Shown: in pieces, positions 36,079 to 45,453 of the stretch | Position numbering within the stretch: the stretch's first letter is position 1 | Layout of the letters: each line of letters starts with the position of its first letter | Assembly (NCBI GenBank): GCA_900074725.1 | Contig: LT598459.1 | Location: forward strand, 258,467-322,466 | From: Lachancea dasiensis | Taxonomy: Eukaryota; Ascomycota; Saccharomycetes; Saccharomycetales; Saccharomycetaceae | Direction of reading: 5' to 3' | Length of the DNA: 64,000 nucleotides | Notes under the pieces: model-generated | Told to the model about the DNA's origin: nothing | Seen by the model: the letters and a program-made list of their open reading frames with translations, nothing else | Databases searched by the model: none | Translations under genes and position numbers: made by a program

Positions 36079-39063
36079 CTATGTTGTTAAATTTTCCCTC
36101 AAGTAATCCTTGAATGTTGAATCGGCCATTTTCGATATCTCGCTGACATCGACTATTTTCTCCAGCATATCTTGATATTCACGTTGCAGCGTCTCTTCTT
36201 GGCTGTCTAGCAAGAACGAGAAGTCACCAACATCGAGATCAAGGTCAACAAGCTCCCCATCTTCAAACCCAATGTCTGTCACTGCGTCCGGCAGAGCAGC
36301 CTTGTTCGATTGTTGCCACTTTTGTTCCATCGTTTCCTTGACGTTCAACTTTTTAGTAGCGGTCTTGGATACCCGAGTCTCTACAATCTTCTGATATATT
36401 TGCCGACACGCGGTCTTGTTAGCAACCAGCTCTTTTACCTGATCTGAAATCGATTTGACATCAATTCCGCGTTGCGCGGCTTCTTTCGCGAGGATCGTCA
36501 AATCCACTCTATTCGTTTTATCGTACTTGCTTTTTTGCAGGAACTTCACAATTGAGGTTAAATATTTAATCATTCCTTCGAATGTATTCTCTGAGTCGTT
36601 TATGCAGATGTCGTGAATAAACTGGAATAATGCATCCTCGTGTTTCTCAACCACTTTACTTATTGCGTCAACAATATTGAATGTGGTCGCGGAGGCACTT
36701 TGTCCGTTGAAAACCTCGTCTAGCAATTTAACAAGGTCGTCCATAAACCTTTCAAAGCTGCGAAATGCCACATCCATTCTGGAAACCCGAAATATGCGAA
36801 CCAGGGGCTCATAGAGTATGGTCACCATGGACTTTAGAAGCTGCGATAGCTCAGGATCCTGCCACACTTGCTTCATCAACTTCTTATCACGTTCACGAAT
36901 GTAGATTTGGAGGAGACCCTTAACGTGTGAAAAATAGAGACCGGGAACATCTGCAATTGAAGTAGAAGAATCTATTCTCGACAACTCCAGTTCCTCGGCA
37001 TTCTTGCGACCTTTCCATAAGGAGTACGACTCGATAAGCTCACCCAGAGCATCTTGAGAAAGATGTCCCATATCAGAGCATTTCATCAGGAGAACAACAG
37101 GGATAGGCATGGACATGCTAGTAGCATCACCGTGAACACTATCCATATCCACAAATTGACTATCTTCATTTTCAAATATTGCCATGGCAAGGACTTTTAC
37201 GACTTCGGAGCCAAATCTACTCTCTCCGGTAATGGCAGCTTCTAACTCCCTGGCGAGTTTAAATTGAGATTTCAGATCATCGCTCAGAACTGATGAAAAC
37301 ATATTCTGTAATAATGAATTGCCGCCGAAAGGTCGTGCCATAAACAAGTCCATCATACCCTTCATGATAGCCATAGGATTTGTTATTTTCAAAATCTGGA
37401 CCATGACTGTGTACGGCATGAGCCTGTGTAGTCTCTTGATTTGAGTGAAAAGTTCATGTCCACCATCACCTCCAAGAAATGTCGTGTATATCGTTGCAGA
37501 CATGTTGACTCGGCACCACGCCATGAAACTTTGAAGAGTGGGAGATAAATTACTGACGCAAGTTTTTTCCTTGATTTCTGCGAAAAGGTTGACCAGGTAA
37601 TTTTCATCCTTTAATAATGATGCTTTGAACTCTTTCATAGCTTTTTGAAGTTCTAAGGTATGCTCGAAAGCAAGTTTTTGGAACAAAACCTGATTGTGTA
37701 AATTTTCAACGTCTACCGCTTCCCTACGTTTCATATCTTGAACAACCGCAGGTGGAAGATCGTCTTTCATAACCTTAGCAGTGTTCACGAATTTAGACAT
37801 CGAAATGCTTTTTGATACTTCGGAGTCTTCCACCAGCGTTCGCAAAAACTTCCTGAGAGAGGTTCTCATTCTTTCTCTAGGCAAATGCTGCGTAATGGTG
37901 TCATGGGCATCCTCGAAGTCCTCCTCTTCATGAGAGCTTTGAACGCTATCCGAAACCGACGCCGAATCATTTGGAACTGGGGAATCAGTTTCAAAACTGG
38001 AGGCTATTCTCTCCTTGGGGGTGGTAGGGCCCGCTTCGCTTCCATCTTTGGCAGAATTAGAGACTACTGTAGTTGTAGATACCCCAACTTTACTACGATG
38101 CGGTAGTTTAGGTAGCTCTTTTCCAGGAAATTCCTTTCCGAGATCTGAAGCTAGATTTTTGAAGTCCGAATATGTTTTAGTAACAAACCAGGACTCGCCT
38201 GATTCTTTCGAACGGACCCTAGTGACGAATTGGTAGCTTTTCCCGTGGGAACTGTCGGAGAGAGTCATTTTTGAGAAAAGCTTTGCGGGATAGCTGAAAG
38301 AGACTGGGGAAAATGTCAGTGCTGATTTCATCCACCCACCAGTGACTGAGGACGGTGAGGTAGGCGACTTCGCCGTGACCTCTGTTTCAGTCTGCAACTT
38401 GGAATAGTCAAAGGCAGCCATTACGTTGAAGTCCCAGCCGTTGATGAAATAAGGCTCTTCCGTCAAGAGTAACTTCAGGCTATCTTTAGTAGGCATCACA
38501 AATTCATCGAGCTTATTGCTCTTGTAGTTTTCAATATTATTAGCTTCCAGCTTGAACTTGTCCTGTGCAAAATATTGGGGTTCCTGTGCGCTCGCAATTC
38601 CCGAGTTATACACTAGCAAAATAATCTTTGACAGCTTCATACCCATTCTGCGGCGTTTGGTGAGTTCTTCGCGATCGAAACTAGAGCTGAACTTCATTTG
38701 CATAAAATGTTCAAAAAACACCTGGACTTTCTGTTGCCAGAAATCTTCTTTCTCAACCATATTTTGTGAGAAGAGGGGCACTGTCATGACAAAGTGTTGT
38801 AAGAAATGGCTCAGCAGCGGGAAGTCGGTATCTTGAGCATCTGCGGAGTCCAACGAATTGTCTTTCTTCATTTTCGATGATTTCAAGTTCGGTATCATCT
38901 TCCTGCGGGAGCGACCTACCCGTGGATCGCCTGTCGCAAAGGGATAACCAAACTTTCGAAGAGCATGTGCGTCATTCAGGGCATCAATTTCTCTCTGGAG
39001 CTCTTGCTTTATGAGCTCACGTTTGAGGTAGTGTTCCTCAGTAGGAGAAAGCTCAAAATTCAT
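36079..39063 (-). CDS. LEC1: PX-domain lipid-binding protein Lec1 (YPR097W family)
   Basis: 994 residues against 1073 in S. cerevisiae. The family contains a PX phosphoinositide-binding domain between an N-terminal PX-associated region and a long helical C-terminal region; yeast Lec1 has been linked to lipid-droplet and ergosterol distribution. Here the N-terminal region spans about 1-230. The PX domain starts near 266 (YQFVTRVRSKESGESWFVTKTYSDFKNL), is split by a Ser-rich insertion at about 335-390 and ends near 417. The helical region runs to ~960. The lipid-facing PxxP part reads PGKELPKLPHR. Position matches YPR097W next to the SYT1 track. Confidence 0.92.
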   Translation of the reverse strand: MNFELSPTEEHYLKRELIKQELQREIDALNDAHALRKFGYPFATGDPRVGRSRRKMIPNLKSSKMKKDNSLDSADAQDTDFPLLSHFLQHFVMTVPLFSQNMVEKEDFWQQKVQVFFEHFMQMKFSSSFDREELTKRRRMGMKLSKIILLVYNSGIASAQEPQYFAQDKFKLEANNIENYKSNKLDEFVMPTKDSLKLLLTEEPYFINGWDFNVMAAFDYSKLQTETEVTAKSPTSPSSVTGGWMKSALTFSPVSFSYPAKLFSKMTLSDSSHGKSYQFVTRVRSKESGESWFVTKTYSDFKNLASDLGKEFPGKELPKLPHRSKVGVSTTTVVSNSAKDGSEAGPTTPKERIASSFETDSPVPNDSASVSDSVQSSHEEEDFEDAHDTITQHLPRERMRTSLRKFLRTLVEDSEVSKSISMSKFVNTAKVMKDDLPPAVVQDMKRREAVDVENLHNQVLFQKLAFEHTLELQKAMKEFKASLLKDENYLVNLFAEIKEKTCVSNLSPTLQSFMAWCRVNMSATIYTTFLGGDGGHELFTQIKRLHRLMPYTVMVQILKITNPMAIMKGMMDLFMARPFGGNSLLQNMFSSVLSDDLKSQFKLARELEAAITGESRFGSEVVKVLAMAIFENEDSQFVDMDSVHGDATSMSMPIPVVLLMKCSDMGHLSQDALGELIESYSLWKGRKNAEELELSRIDSSTSIADVPGLYFSHVKGLLQIYIRERDKKLMKQVWQDPELSQLLKSMVTILYEPLVRIFRVSRMDVAFRSFERFMDDLVKLLDEVFNGQSASATTFNIVDAISKVVEKHEDALFQFIHDICINDSENTFEGMIKYLTSIVKFLQKSKYDKTNRVDLTILAKEAAQRGIDVKSISDQVKELVANKTACRQIYQKIVETRVSKTATKKLNVKETMEQKWQQSNKAALPDAVTDIGFEDGELVDLDLDVGDFSFLLDSQEETLQREYQDMLEKIVDVSEISKMADSTFKDYLRENLTT

Positions 39064-39592
39064 GCTCTTCGAGCAAGTAAAGCTTTCTTATATATATAGG
39101 ACTTTAGCTCTAGGACTTGCTTCGCCCTATAATGTGAGCTAAGGGAACTTCAATATTAATCATTGTTAAGATTGGGGGTGACCTTGGCCCCACTATATAT
39201 TGCGCATAAAACACTTAAATACAAGAATTTGGTTTCGTGGTCTAGTCGGTTATGGCATCTGCTTAACACGCAGAACGTCCCCAGTTCGATCCTGGGCGAA
39301 ATCAGTTTATAACTTTTTGGCAATTAATTGCTTTGTATTAGTTAACAATGGGCATTGCTCGCGTACAACTACAATCTACTTATCTCAAGTACTATCCTGA
39401 AAGGGTGTATTCCCACAGCTAAGGGTGGTACGCTATTAAGAGAATTAGTGCTGATCAATCGCTGGCGATTCTGTTCACGCATTTGCTTCGATCCTTACTT
39501 TGTCGCGCAAAGACGGATTCTAAAGTGATCTCAGAGCGCCTAAGGCTTTTTTAGGCTAGCGGTGTCGGTCGTGCGTTTGCCAAGTACACAAG
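39064..39592. other. Divergent spacer LEC1/SYT1 containing tRNA-Val
   Basis: 530 bases. Apart from the tRNA it holds a TATATATATA stretch near 39090 before LEC1 and nothing else that I recognise. Confidence 0.5.
39231..39304 (+). tRNA. tRNA-Val (anticodon AAC), no intron
   Basis: The full cloverleaf can be drawn. The acceptor GGTTTCG pairs with CGAAATC, discriminator A is at 39304, and the D-arm carries TGGTCTAGTCGG (A box). The anticodon stem TCTGC/GCAGA encloses TTAACAC (AAC at 39265-39267), and the T stem CCCAG/CTGGG encloses TTCGATC (B box). A short T run at about 39313-39317 is a plausible polymerase III terminator. No LTR or other insertion relic was seen beside it. Confidence 0.97.
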
Positions 39593-42580
39593 ATGAGCAA
39601 CTCTTTCGCAAGTTTGTTTAAGTCACGAATTCTTCATGTTGATCTGACAGGACATAAGGATAGCGGTTCCAGGGCCCCGGAACTGGCGAACGAGAGTGCA
39701 ATAATCGAACGATCTCGGCCCCATTCTAATAGCTCCAACGCTCTCAATGCTATAAAAGAGGAAGAACGATCTGTTTCAGGGTCCAGCTGCTCCGATTGCA
39801 ATTCCAAAGAGGGCTCCGGTTTCGGCCAAACAGTGCCAAAGAGCGGTAAGCTGCGGAACTTAAAAGACCGAATTACTAGCTTTCCGGACTTGAAATTTCG
39901 CTCTTTTTCAAGCTTGTCTAGCATGGGGCAATCAAGTTCTAGCGTATCGTCGACATCTGATGTCCAAGGTCTCTCCTCCGCAAGCGGTAGTGTTATACTG
40001 ACGACTGGCCCTGTCTCCAATAGCGCTAACAAACTGCCGTCGTCAACCTCCAGTTCAACGCCGGACAGGTCGCCCATAATCTCTGTTACCTGCGAAAAGA
40101 AATGCAACGCGAGAAAAGAGTCTGTCAAGCAGTCCCGGCATAGTGCTTCAGAAAAGCGACTAAGTGGCAGCAGTATTACTCGCACTAATACCGGATCCTC
40201 CAGCACGTCATTAAACCGGAATGTACCTAAGTCAAAGCATAGGGTTAGTCTTATAAGGTCCAACTCCGACAATAATCAGCGCAGAAGCCTAGGTGTTGAT
40301 AAACATGTCTCAGAAAGCACCTTTGTTCAAGGGTGCGACACTGGCCTGCTAAATTTCGCACAAAAAAGACAACGAAGTCGAACAGTGGGTGCCTCTGATT
40401 TCGAAAACAAGAGTAACTCTCCGACACAGTCACTGAGAAATTTGAAGGTAAGGACAGATATAAATAATGACAAAAGCCCCTCAAATGTGAACAGTGAGAA
40501 GCTTCCATCGAATACAAATTTTCTATTACCACCATCAGGCCCTACTCACGCAAGGCAATCGAGCTCTTCTAGACAGTCTACTACTAGCTCCAGAAGAAGT
40601 AGCTCCCTCGTCAATGCTCTTAGTAATCTAGTGACAATGAGATCTGCAAGCGTTTCAAGCCGCACTTCGTCGTATAAGGCTGCCGTTGCGTTTGAGGACC
40701 TCCCCACCCCACCGGCACCAGAGCTAGAGGAAACTGTAGAACAATACCTGAGAAATATTTCCAACTTTGGCAATTACCTAGCAATTGTTTTGACTGAGAG
40801 AAATGATGAGTTTAAAGATCTGTGCCTCACTGAGTTTTTGAGAAAGGAATTTGATTTTGCCATGGAGCCTTTGGATATATCGTTACGAAAGCTACTCTTA
40901 TTTTTAGAGTTACCAAAGGAGAGCCAACAAATTGATAGAGTGCTTTCAGCGTTTAGCAGGGTCTACCTTGAGCAAACTAAGAGCATATGTGTTTGGAATA
41001 AGGATGAGGAGGTGCTTTCTATGTCATTCTCTTTGTTAATGCTACACACCGATCACTTTAACGCCAACAATAAAATTAAAATGACGAAGCAAGAGTTTGT
41101 TAAATTGATGCGAACTGAGGATGATTCCAAAGTAGCACAAACACCAAAAGAGATCCTGGAGTACTTTTATGACAACATAACTGCTCGCGAGTTCTCAAAA
41201 AATATAGTCTTGGATCAAAATTTCTACGGCAACGGTGAAGGTGAGGATGATTATGAGTACGCTACTAGCACGGATGCAGAATATTCTCCAAAAAGGCTTA
41301 TAAAGGAAAAGAAGTTGGTTCTTCGGTCTGGTACCAGTACATCTTCATTCACCAAATACGACAGCGTGCAAACAGTCACTTATTTTGGGCTTAATAGCTC
41401 CGGCCTACAGATCAGAACCTCGTCACTGAGAGGGGATTGTCTTGACATCTATCATCAAATTGCTTCGGATAACATCCAGTCATGTACAATAGGAGCCGAA
41501 GTTCTGCTACCGAGTTTCGAAAAGATTTCCGTTCCAGTTTCGCTTGACTGTCAACATTTAAAGTATCTGTCAATAATGAAAGAGACCAAAGGTGGATATT
41601 TGCTGCTGCGTAAATCTGTTCTAGAATCAATTCCTGATATGCCACTAGATGTTTTGGAGCCTCCAGTGGGGCAAATTGAAAACCGGTACTTGAAGATCAT
41701 TCAAATGGGGTGTATTGAGGAACGGATAACCAACCGTAAATTCTCGCTCGTCGGAAACGTCAGTCGACAATGCTGGAAGCGATATTTTGGCGTATTGACA
41801 ACGTCCTGCCTATTGCTCTTCAGTAACATGGATTGGGTCGAGCCACGGCTTGCTGTAGACAAGACAACGGGAACCTCAAACTATATTATTGACTGTCCTT
41901 CATCAACGGATTTGGCAAGAAATCTTGGTTCTAGTGGGCTTTTCGCCATGCGCGTAGCGGAAACTGGTGGACAAGATTGTTCAGCAGACGAATCGCCCGA
42001 AGACTGCCATAGTGCTGGACATTGGGCAATGTACATTTACAGCAGAAGCAAAAGGCTTATTTTTGCATGCCCAAATAAGCAGGATCGTGACAACTGGATT
42101 GACGCCATTAATGTTGTTGCGGCAACCGATAGTTGCTCCATAAATATGAATGCAATTCCAGGTACTGCCGTGACCCCGCGTAAGTTCAGTGTTAACGAAA
42201 AGCTCAGAAAGCTTAAAACAACGCGAGTCCCAAGAGAAGAAAAGTTCCGAAGAACTAATGCATTACTTCAATATGTGAAATGCTTAGTCCCTCTAAATGC
42301 CAAAATTAAGGCAGCAGTTGTTGATTACCTCAAGTTGCTAGAACGACGTTTGCAATGGATTCAATACGAATCTTGCAGAAACGAAGTATTTTCGCAAGTC
42401 TTGCTGATGGTAGCTGACAGTGCTCACGACGCAGAAGACGAGAAGGACCTCGGCGATTCAATCGATCAGAGTTTCATCTTTGATGACAGCTTGATACCTT
42501 GTAATACGGATTCATCGTCGGACCCACTGCGAAAAGCAAGTTCCACCGACGGTGACATCTTGGCAAGCTTGCGGAATTAG
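39593..42580 (+). CDS. SYT1: Arf guanine nucleotide exchange factor Syt1 (Sec7-PH)
   Basis: 995 residues against 1226 in S. cerevisiae. Syt1 activates Arl1/Arf at the trans-Golgi and endosomes. Residues 1-370 are Ser-rich and disordered. The Sec7 domain covers about 375-550; the catalytic glutamate is at ~443 in LPKESQQIDRVL (canonical GEAQKIDR), and motif 2 reads HTDHFNANNKIKMTKQEF. A split PH domain follows at about 700-850 (RQCWKRYFGVLTTSCLLLF, then SKRLIFACPNKQDRDNWIDAI). A helical C-terminus completes it. The TAG stop overlaps the RDS3 stop by four bases on the other strand. Position matches YPR095C. Confidence 0.95.
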   Translation: MSNSFASLFKSRILHVDLTGHKDSGSRAPELANESAIIERSRPHSNSSNALNAIKEEERSVSGSSCSDCNSKEGSGFGQTVPKSGKLRNLKDRITSFPDLKFRSFSSLSSMGQSSSSVSSTSDVQGLSSASGSVILTTGPVSNSANKLPSSTSSSTPDRSPIISVTCEKKCNARKESVKQSRHSASEKRLSGSSITRTNTGSSSTSLNRNVPKSKHRVSLIRSNSDNNQRRSLGVDKHVSESTFVQGCDTGLLNFAQKRQRSRTVGASDFENKSNSPTQSLRNLKVRTDINNDKSPSNVNSEKLPSNTNFLLPPSGPTHARQSSSSRQSTTSSRRSSSLVNALSNLVTMRSASVSSRTSSYKAAVAFEDLPTPPAPELEETVEQYLRNISNFGNYLAIVLTERNDEFKDLCLTEFLRKEFDFAMEPLDISLRKLLLFLELPKESQQIDRVLSAFSRVYLEQTKSICVWNKDEEVLSMSFSLLMLHTDHFNANNKIKMTKQEFVKLMRTEDDSKVAQTPKEILEYFYDNITAREFSKNIVLDQNFYGNGEGEDDYEYATSTDAEYSPKRLIKEKKLVLRSGTSTSSFTKYDSVQTVTYFGLNSSGLQIRTSSLRGDCLDIYHQIASDNIQSCTIGAEVLLPSFEKISVPVSLDCQHLKYLSIMKETKGGYLLLRKSVLESIPDMPLDVLEPPVGQIENRYLKIIQMGCIEERITNRKFSLVGNVSRQCWKRYFGVLTTSCLLLFSNMDWVEPRLAVDKTTGTSNYIIDCPSSTDLARNLGSSGLFAMRVAETGGQDCSADESPEDCHSAGHWAMYIYSRSKRLIFACPNKQDRDNWIDAINVVAATDSCSINMNAIPGTAVTPRKFSVNEKLRKLKTTRVPREEKFRRTNALLQYVKCLVPLNAKIKAAVVDYLKLLERRLQWIQYESCRNEVFSQVLLMVADSAHDAEDEKDLGDSIDQSFIFDDSLIPCNTDSSSDPLRKASSTDGDILASLRN

Positions 42581-42903
42581 GAATCAACCAAGCTCTTTCT
42601 CTCAAAGTGTTTGTCAGTCCGGTTGCTGCCCACATTCAAAATTTTTGGACATCCATCTTTGTTTTTCTCTGCTCGACAGCACTCCCAACAGTAGTAGGCA
42701 TCACTGGTGCCCAACTGTCCGCAAATGATACATTTTTTATGATTGGCGCCGAAGGCGCATTGGTCACAAATCCGCACTTGAGACTTTGGTCGCACATACG
42801 AATCACAAATGGGGCACTTACCATCACATTTGTCACACAAAAGTCCAACAAAAGTTCCGGGCTGTTTCATACACATTACTAAGTCGAATTGATGGCGGGA
42901 CAT
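42577..42903 (-). CDS. RDS3: SF3b zinc-knot protein Rds3 (PHF5A orthologue)
   Basis: 108 residues against 107 in S. cerevisiae. It is a small, extremely conserved component of the SF3b complex of U2 snRNP, contacting the branch-site region. Thirteen cysteines make three interlaced zinc sites: CMKQPG, LLCDKCDGKCPICDSYV, RICDQCAFG, KCIICG, YYCWECCRAEKNKDGCP. It is convergent with SYT1 and overlaps its stop codon (42577-42580). Position matches YPR094W. Confidence 0.98.
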   Translation of the reverse strand: MSRHQFDLVMCMKQPGTFVGLLCDKCDGKCPICDSYVRPKSQVRICDQCAFGANHKKCIICGQLGTSDAYYCWECCRAEKNKDGCPKILNVGSNRTDKHFERKSLVDS

Positions 42904-43118
42904 GCTCGACAGAAAACTCCAGTGCTATATCCTATATAGGCGTCAGGTATCATCATGTAGTTCTCACTGTGCATTAACAAGACAGATCATATATTATTGA
43001 TAAAGCAGGAGCATTCAGTAGTGCAAAGTGATAATAGTACCTGCAACATCTTCAACCGTAATCGAAGGTGAGTAAGGCTAATTGGCAAAAACTACGGGGG
43101 AGTCTGACTTGAGTCTAG

Positions 43119-44012
43119 ATGAGTTGCGAGGAATGTCCAATTTGCTACGATCCCCTTGATGCTGCAGGCTGTCGATTGTTAGATTGCGATCATAAATACC
43201 ATCTGAAATGCATTCGCCGGTGGCATCACCAATCCCAGGACCTCAAATGCCCTACATGCAGGAAACCATCTCAGTTGCTGGAGATCATGGAAAGTCAAGC
43301 AATTGTAGACCTGAAGAAGTTCAGTGGGGTGAACTGGCTGCTTTCAGAAATAGCAGAGCCTGTCATCAACCTGCCAGGCGTGGTGGAGGAATCAAATCGA
43401 AGCTGGTCTTCGAGATCATTGGAATGTGGCATCTGCGGAGATATGGGTCCAGAAATCAATGCTGCTTGTACAGGATGTGGGATGGTATATCATGACAGAT
43501 GCTTACGGGTTTTGCAACTAGAGGTGGGAAATATGGGCAGTAATTTATTTTGTTGTAATTGTCACTCACCGCTGAGGAGTTCAGAAGAGCCAATTCCAAG
43601 CGCTTCAGCTGGAATAAATGCTACTGGTAGCTCGATAGCAGCGGCAGTAGCACGGGTTTCTCCCGGATACGAAGCTGTCAATAGGGATACAGTGTGGTAT
43701 GAAGTTAACGAGTCATGGAGGCTGCTGTCACAGCTACAACAAGAGTCTAGACAATTGGCTGAATCAAACCACAAAAGGAAGATCCAAAATCATGTCAGAA
43801 GGGTTTTGCATTTGCAATCTCGGGAAGCGCCCCTTGGCTCGCAGTTAACCAGCAAAGATCGTTTCACTGATGTCAACAAGATAGTCTCACGCCAGTTGTA
43901 CAGACTTTCGGGGAACATATATCGTCCCGAGACCATAGACTATGATCAAGAGGCCGCGGCTCTAGTTTTAAACGAACTGGCTAATTTTGAAGAGACAAGT
44001 GACGTTCATTGA
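43119..44012 (+). CDS. ASR1: RING/PHD ubiquitin ligase Asr1
   Basis: 297 residues against 288 in S. cerevisiae. Yeast Asr1 is a RING ligase that binds and ubiquitinates RNA polymerase II (Rpb1). The RING is at about residues 3-45, with CEECPICYDPLD, LDCDHKYHLKCIRRWH and CPTCRK. A PHD-like finger follows at about 106-150 (CGICGDMG, CTGCGMVYHDRCLR, CCNCH). The C-terminal region shows the conserved HKRKIQNHVRRVL and KIVSRQLYRLSGNIY, matching Asr1. It is convergent with TWF1, 38 bases apart. Position matches YPR093C. Confidence 0.95.
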   Translation: MSCEECPICYDPLDAAGCRLLDCDHKYHLKCIRRWHHQSQDLKCPTCRKPSQLLEIMESQAIVDLKKFSGVNWLLSEIAEPVINLPGVVEESNRSWSSRSLECGICGDMGPEINAACTGCGMVYHDRCLRVLQLEVGNMGSNLFCCNCHSPLRSSEEPIPSASAGINATGSSIAAAVARVSPGYEAVNRDTVWYEVNESWRLLSQLQQESRQLAESNHKRKIQNHVRRVLHLQSREAPLGSQLTSKDRFTDVNKIVSRQLYRLSGNIYRPETIDYDQEAAALVLNELANFEETSDVH

Positions 44013-44050
44013 CTACACATTACTGTTGAACTCTAACTATGTTATGATGC

Positions 44051-45019
44051 CTATGTTCTTCTGCCAGGTCTCCTGGGCCTGTCAAATTTGAGCCGGTCAG
44101 GTGCCCCGCTAGCAGTGTCCTGCGCTGCCGGGGTAGGTTGATCGATGAGTCGCGAAAGTTCAAGTTCGTCTGGATCCCCGATCTCTGAAATAGACTGCAT
44201 GACCAAGCCGTCAACCTCCGATAGGTGTTTGATAAAGCCAGACTTGTTGGAAGCGTAGAGCATGCGTTCCTTCACTTTGCTGCCTGAGGGACAACTGTAA
44301 ATGAAATGCACTTTATTTTCCTCAGTTTTGTACACATTGTAGGTGGGATGTCCGACTTTCAGCACCTTTGGGACCTCGGAAGTGGCCGATACGTCGATCT
44401 TGTCCATTACTTCCACTTGTTCTTCGGCCAAGTTGATGGAAAACACCACCAAGTTATAAATTTCCAAGAGTTTGGAAATCGGATCTCCACTAGCTATCTT
44501 GAAAGACAGCGTGTGCGAGGTACCACCAGTCTGAGAAACCAACTGGCGACCCCCTCTGGCACTTTCCTGTTGTCTAGATATGGTGGCGCTGATCTGTTCT
44601 GCCTCTGTTAAAGGGGCATTGTTGTCGGAGAAAGTGTCGGAGCTCCAGGAGGTCGGAACCAATTCTGCTGGCGACGAAAGAAGTATTTGCTTGGAGATGT
44701 GATTAGAACCCAATTGCCTCAAGACGGTGTTTTTCGTGGAAGCATACAACATTTTGGCACGCACGGCCGAATGTTCCGGGACGTAGGAGACAAAGACGAT
44801 TCCCGATTCATCACGGATGAACAAATAGAAGGGACCTGCGTTGTTGGAAGTGAACTTTTGGAGCTCTTGCAAATTGGAAAGGGTAGAGTGCAATTGCACC
44901 GTGGTATAGTCCGACGAGATTTCTGCTATCACCACCGCTCCCACAGAGCTATTTTCGAGCAAAGAACCAACTTTATCTAGTAGTGCGACATCGGCAGTGA
45001 TACCCGATTGACTTGACAT
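44051..45019 (-). CDS. TWF1: Twinfilin, actin monomer-binding protein
   Basis: 322 residues against 332 in S. cerevisiae. Twinfilin has two ADF/cofilin-homology domains; it sequesters ADP-actin, severs filaments and interacts with capping protein at cortical patches. Domain 1 covers about 5-140 (PFYLFIRDESGIVFVSYVPEHSAVRAKMLYASTK) and domain 2 about 170-290 (HFIYSCPSGSKVKERMLYASNK). The basic C-terminal tail (RPRRPGRRT) is the capping-protein-binding region of the family. Position matches YGR080W. Confidence 0.97.
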   Translation of the reverse strand: MSSQSGITADVALLDKVGSLLENSSVGAVVIAEISSDYTTVQLHSTLSNLQELQKFTSNNAGPFYLFIRDESGIVFVSYVPEHSAVRAKMLYASTKNTVLRQLGSNHISKQILLSSPAELVPTSWSSDTFSDNNAPLTEAEQISATISRQQESARGGRQLVSQTGGTSHTLSFKIASGDPISKLLEIYNLVVFSINLAEEQVEVMDKIDVSATSEVPKVLKVGHPTYNVYKTEENKVHFIYSCPSGSKVKERMLYASNKSGFIKHLSEVDGLVMQSISEIGDPDELELSRLIDQPTPAAQDTASGAPDRLKFDRPRRPGRRT

Positions 45020-45453
45020 CCCTATAACAATGATAGTAGACTCGGCGTCGCTAGTTACACCAAGTTGGTGGGTAAGTAGTAGGTAAAGTGGTCAATATTA
45101 TAATCACATATCATGTGCGGAACTTACGCTTCCGAAACGTGATCGCTAGATGGAATCTTCGCTTGCCAAAAACACAGCCGGCGACGACACACCAAGCCAA
45201 CACCACCAGTTGTAACAAAAGTTGGGTGACGAGAAAGTAGTGGGAAGTTCAGAAATCGTGTTAATATGTAAGATAATAAATATACTAGAAGTGAAATATC
45301 CTGTCCTTGAAAAATCTGATGTCAGAAGGCAGAGCGAGGGAATGTGTGGAATGTGATCTGCTGGAATAAAGAAGTGAAGGTTGGGAAATGACGCGAGTGG
45401 GGAGCTGCTGCGGCTCTCTGTGTCCAACACTCGTATTGCTCGATAAAACGAAT
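45020..45453. other. Intergenic region between acidic-protein gene and TWF1
   Basis: 434 bases holding the TWF1 promoter and the 3' region of the upstream gene. TTCCGAA occurs near 45130, but without the flanking A/T context of a centromere element. Nothing else recognised. Confidence 0.4.

Noticed and set aside
39064-39592. Search for LTR or transposon insertion beside tRNA-Val
   Set aside because: No terminal TG...CA repeat, target duplication or integrase/transposase-like frame was seen on either side. None was recognised elsewhere in the window.
45125-45145. TTCCGAA as a possible centromere CDEIII core
   Set aside because: The flanking TGTTT and A-rich parts are absent and there is no adjoining ~80-160-base AT-rich CDEII or CDEI at the right distance. 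No other site in the window meets these criteria.
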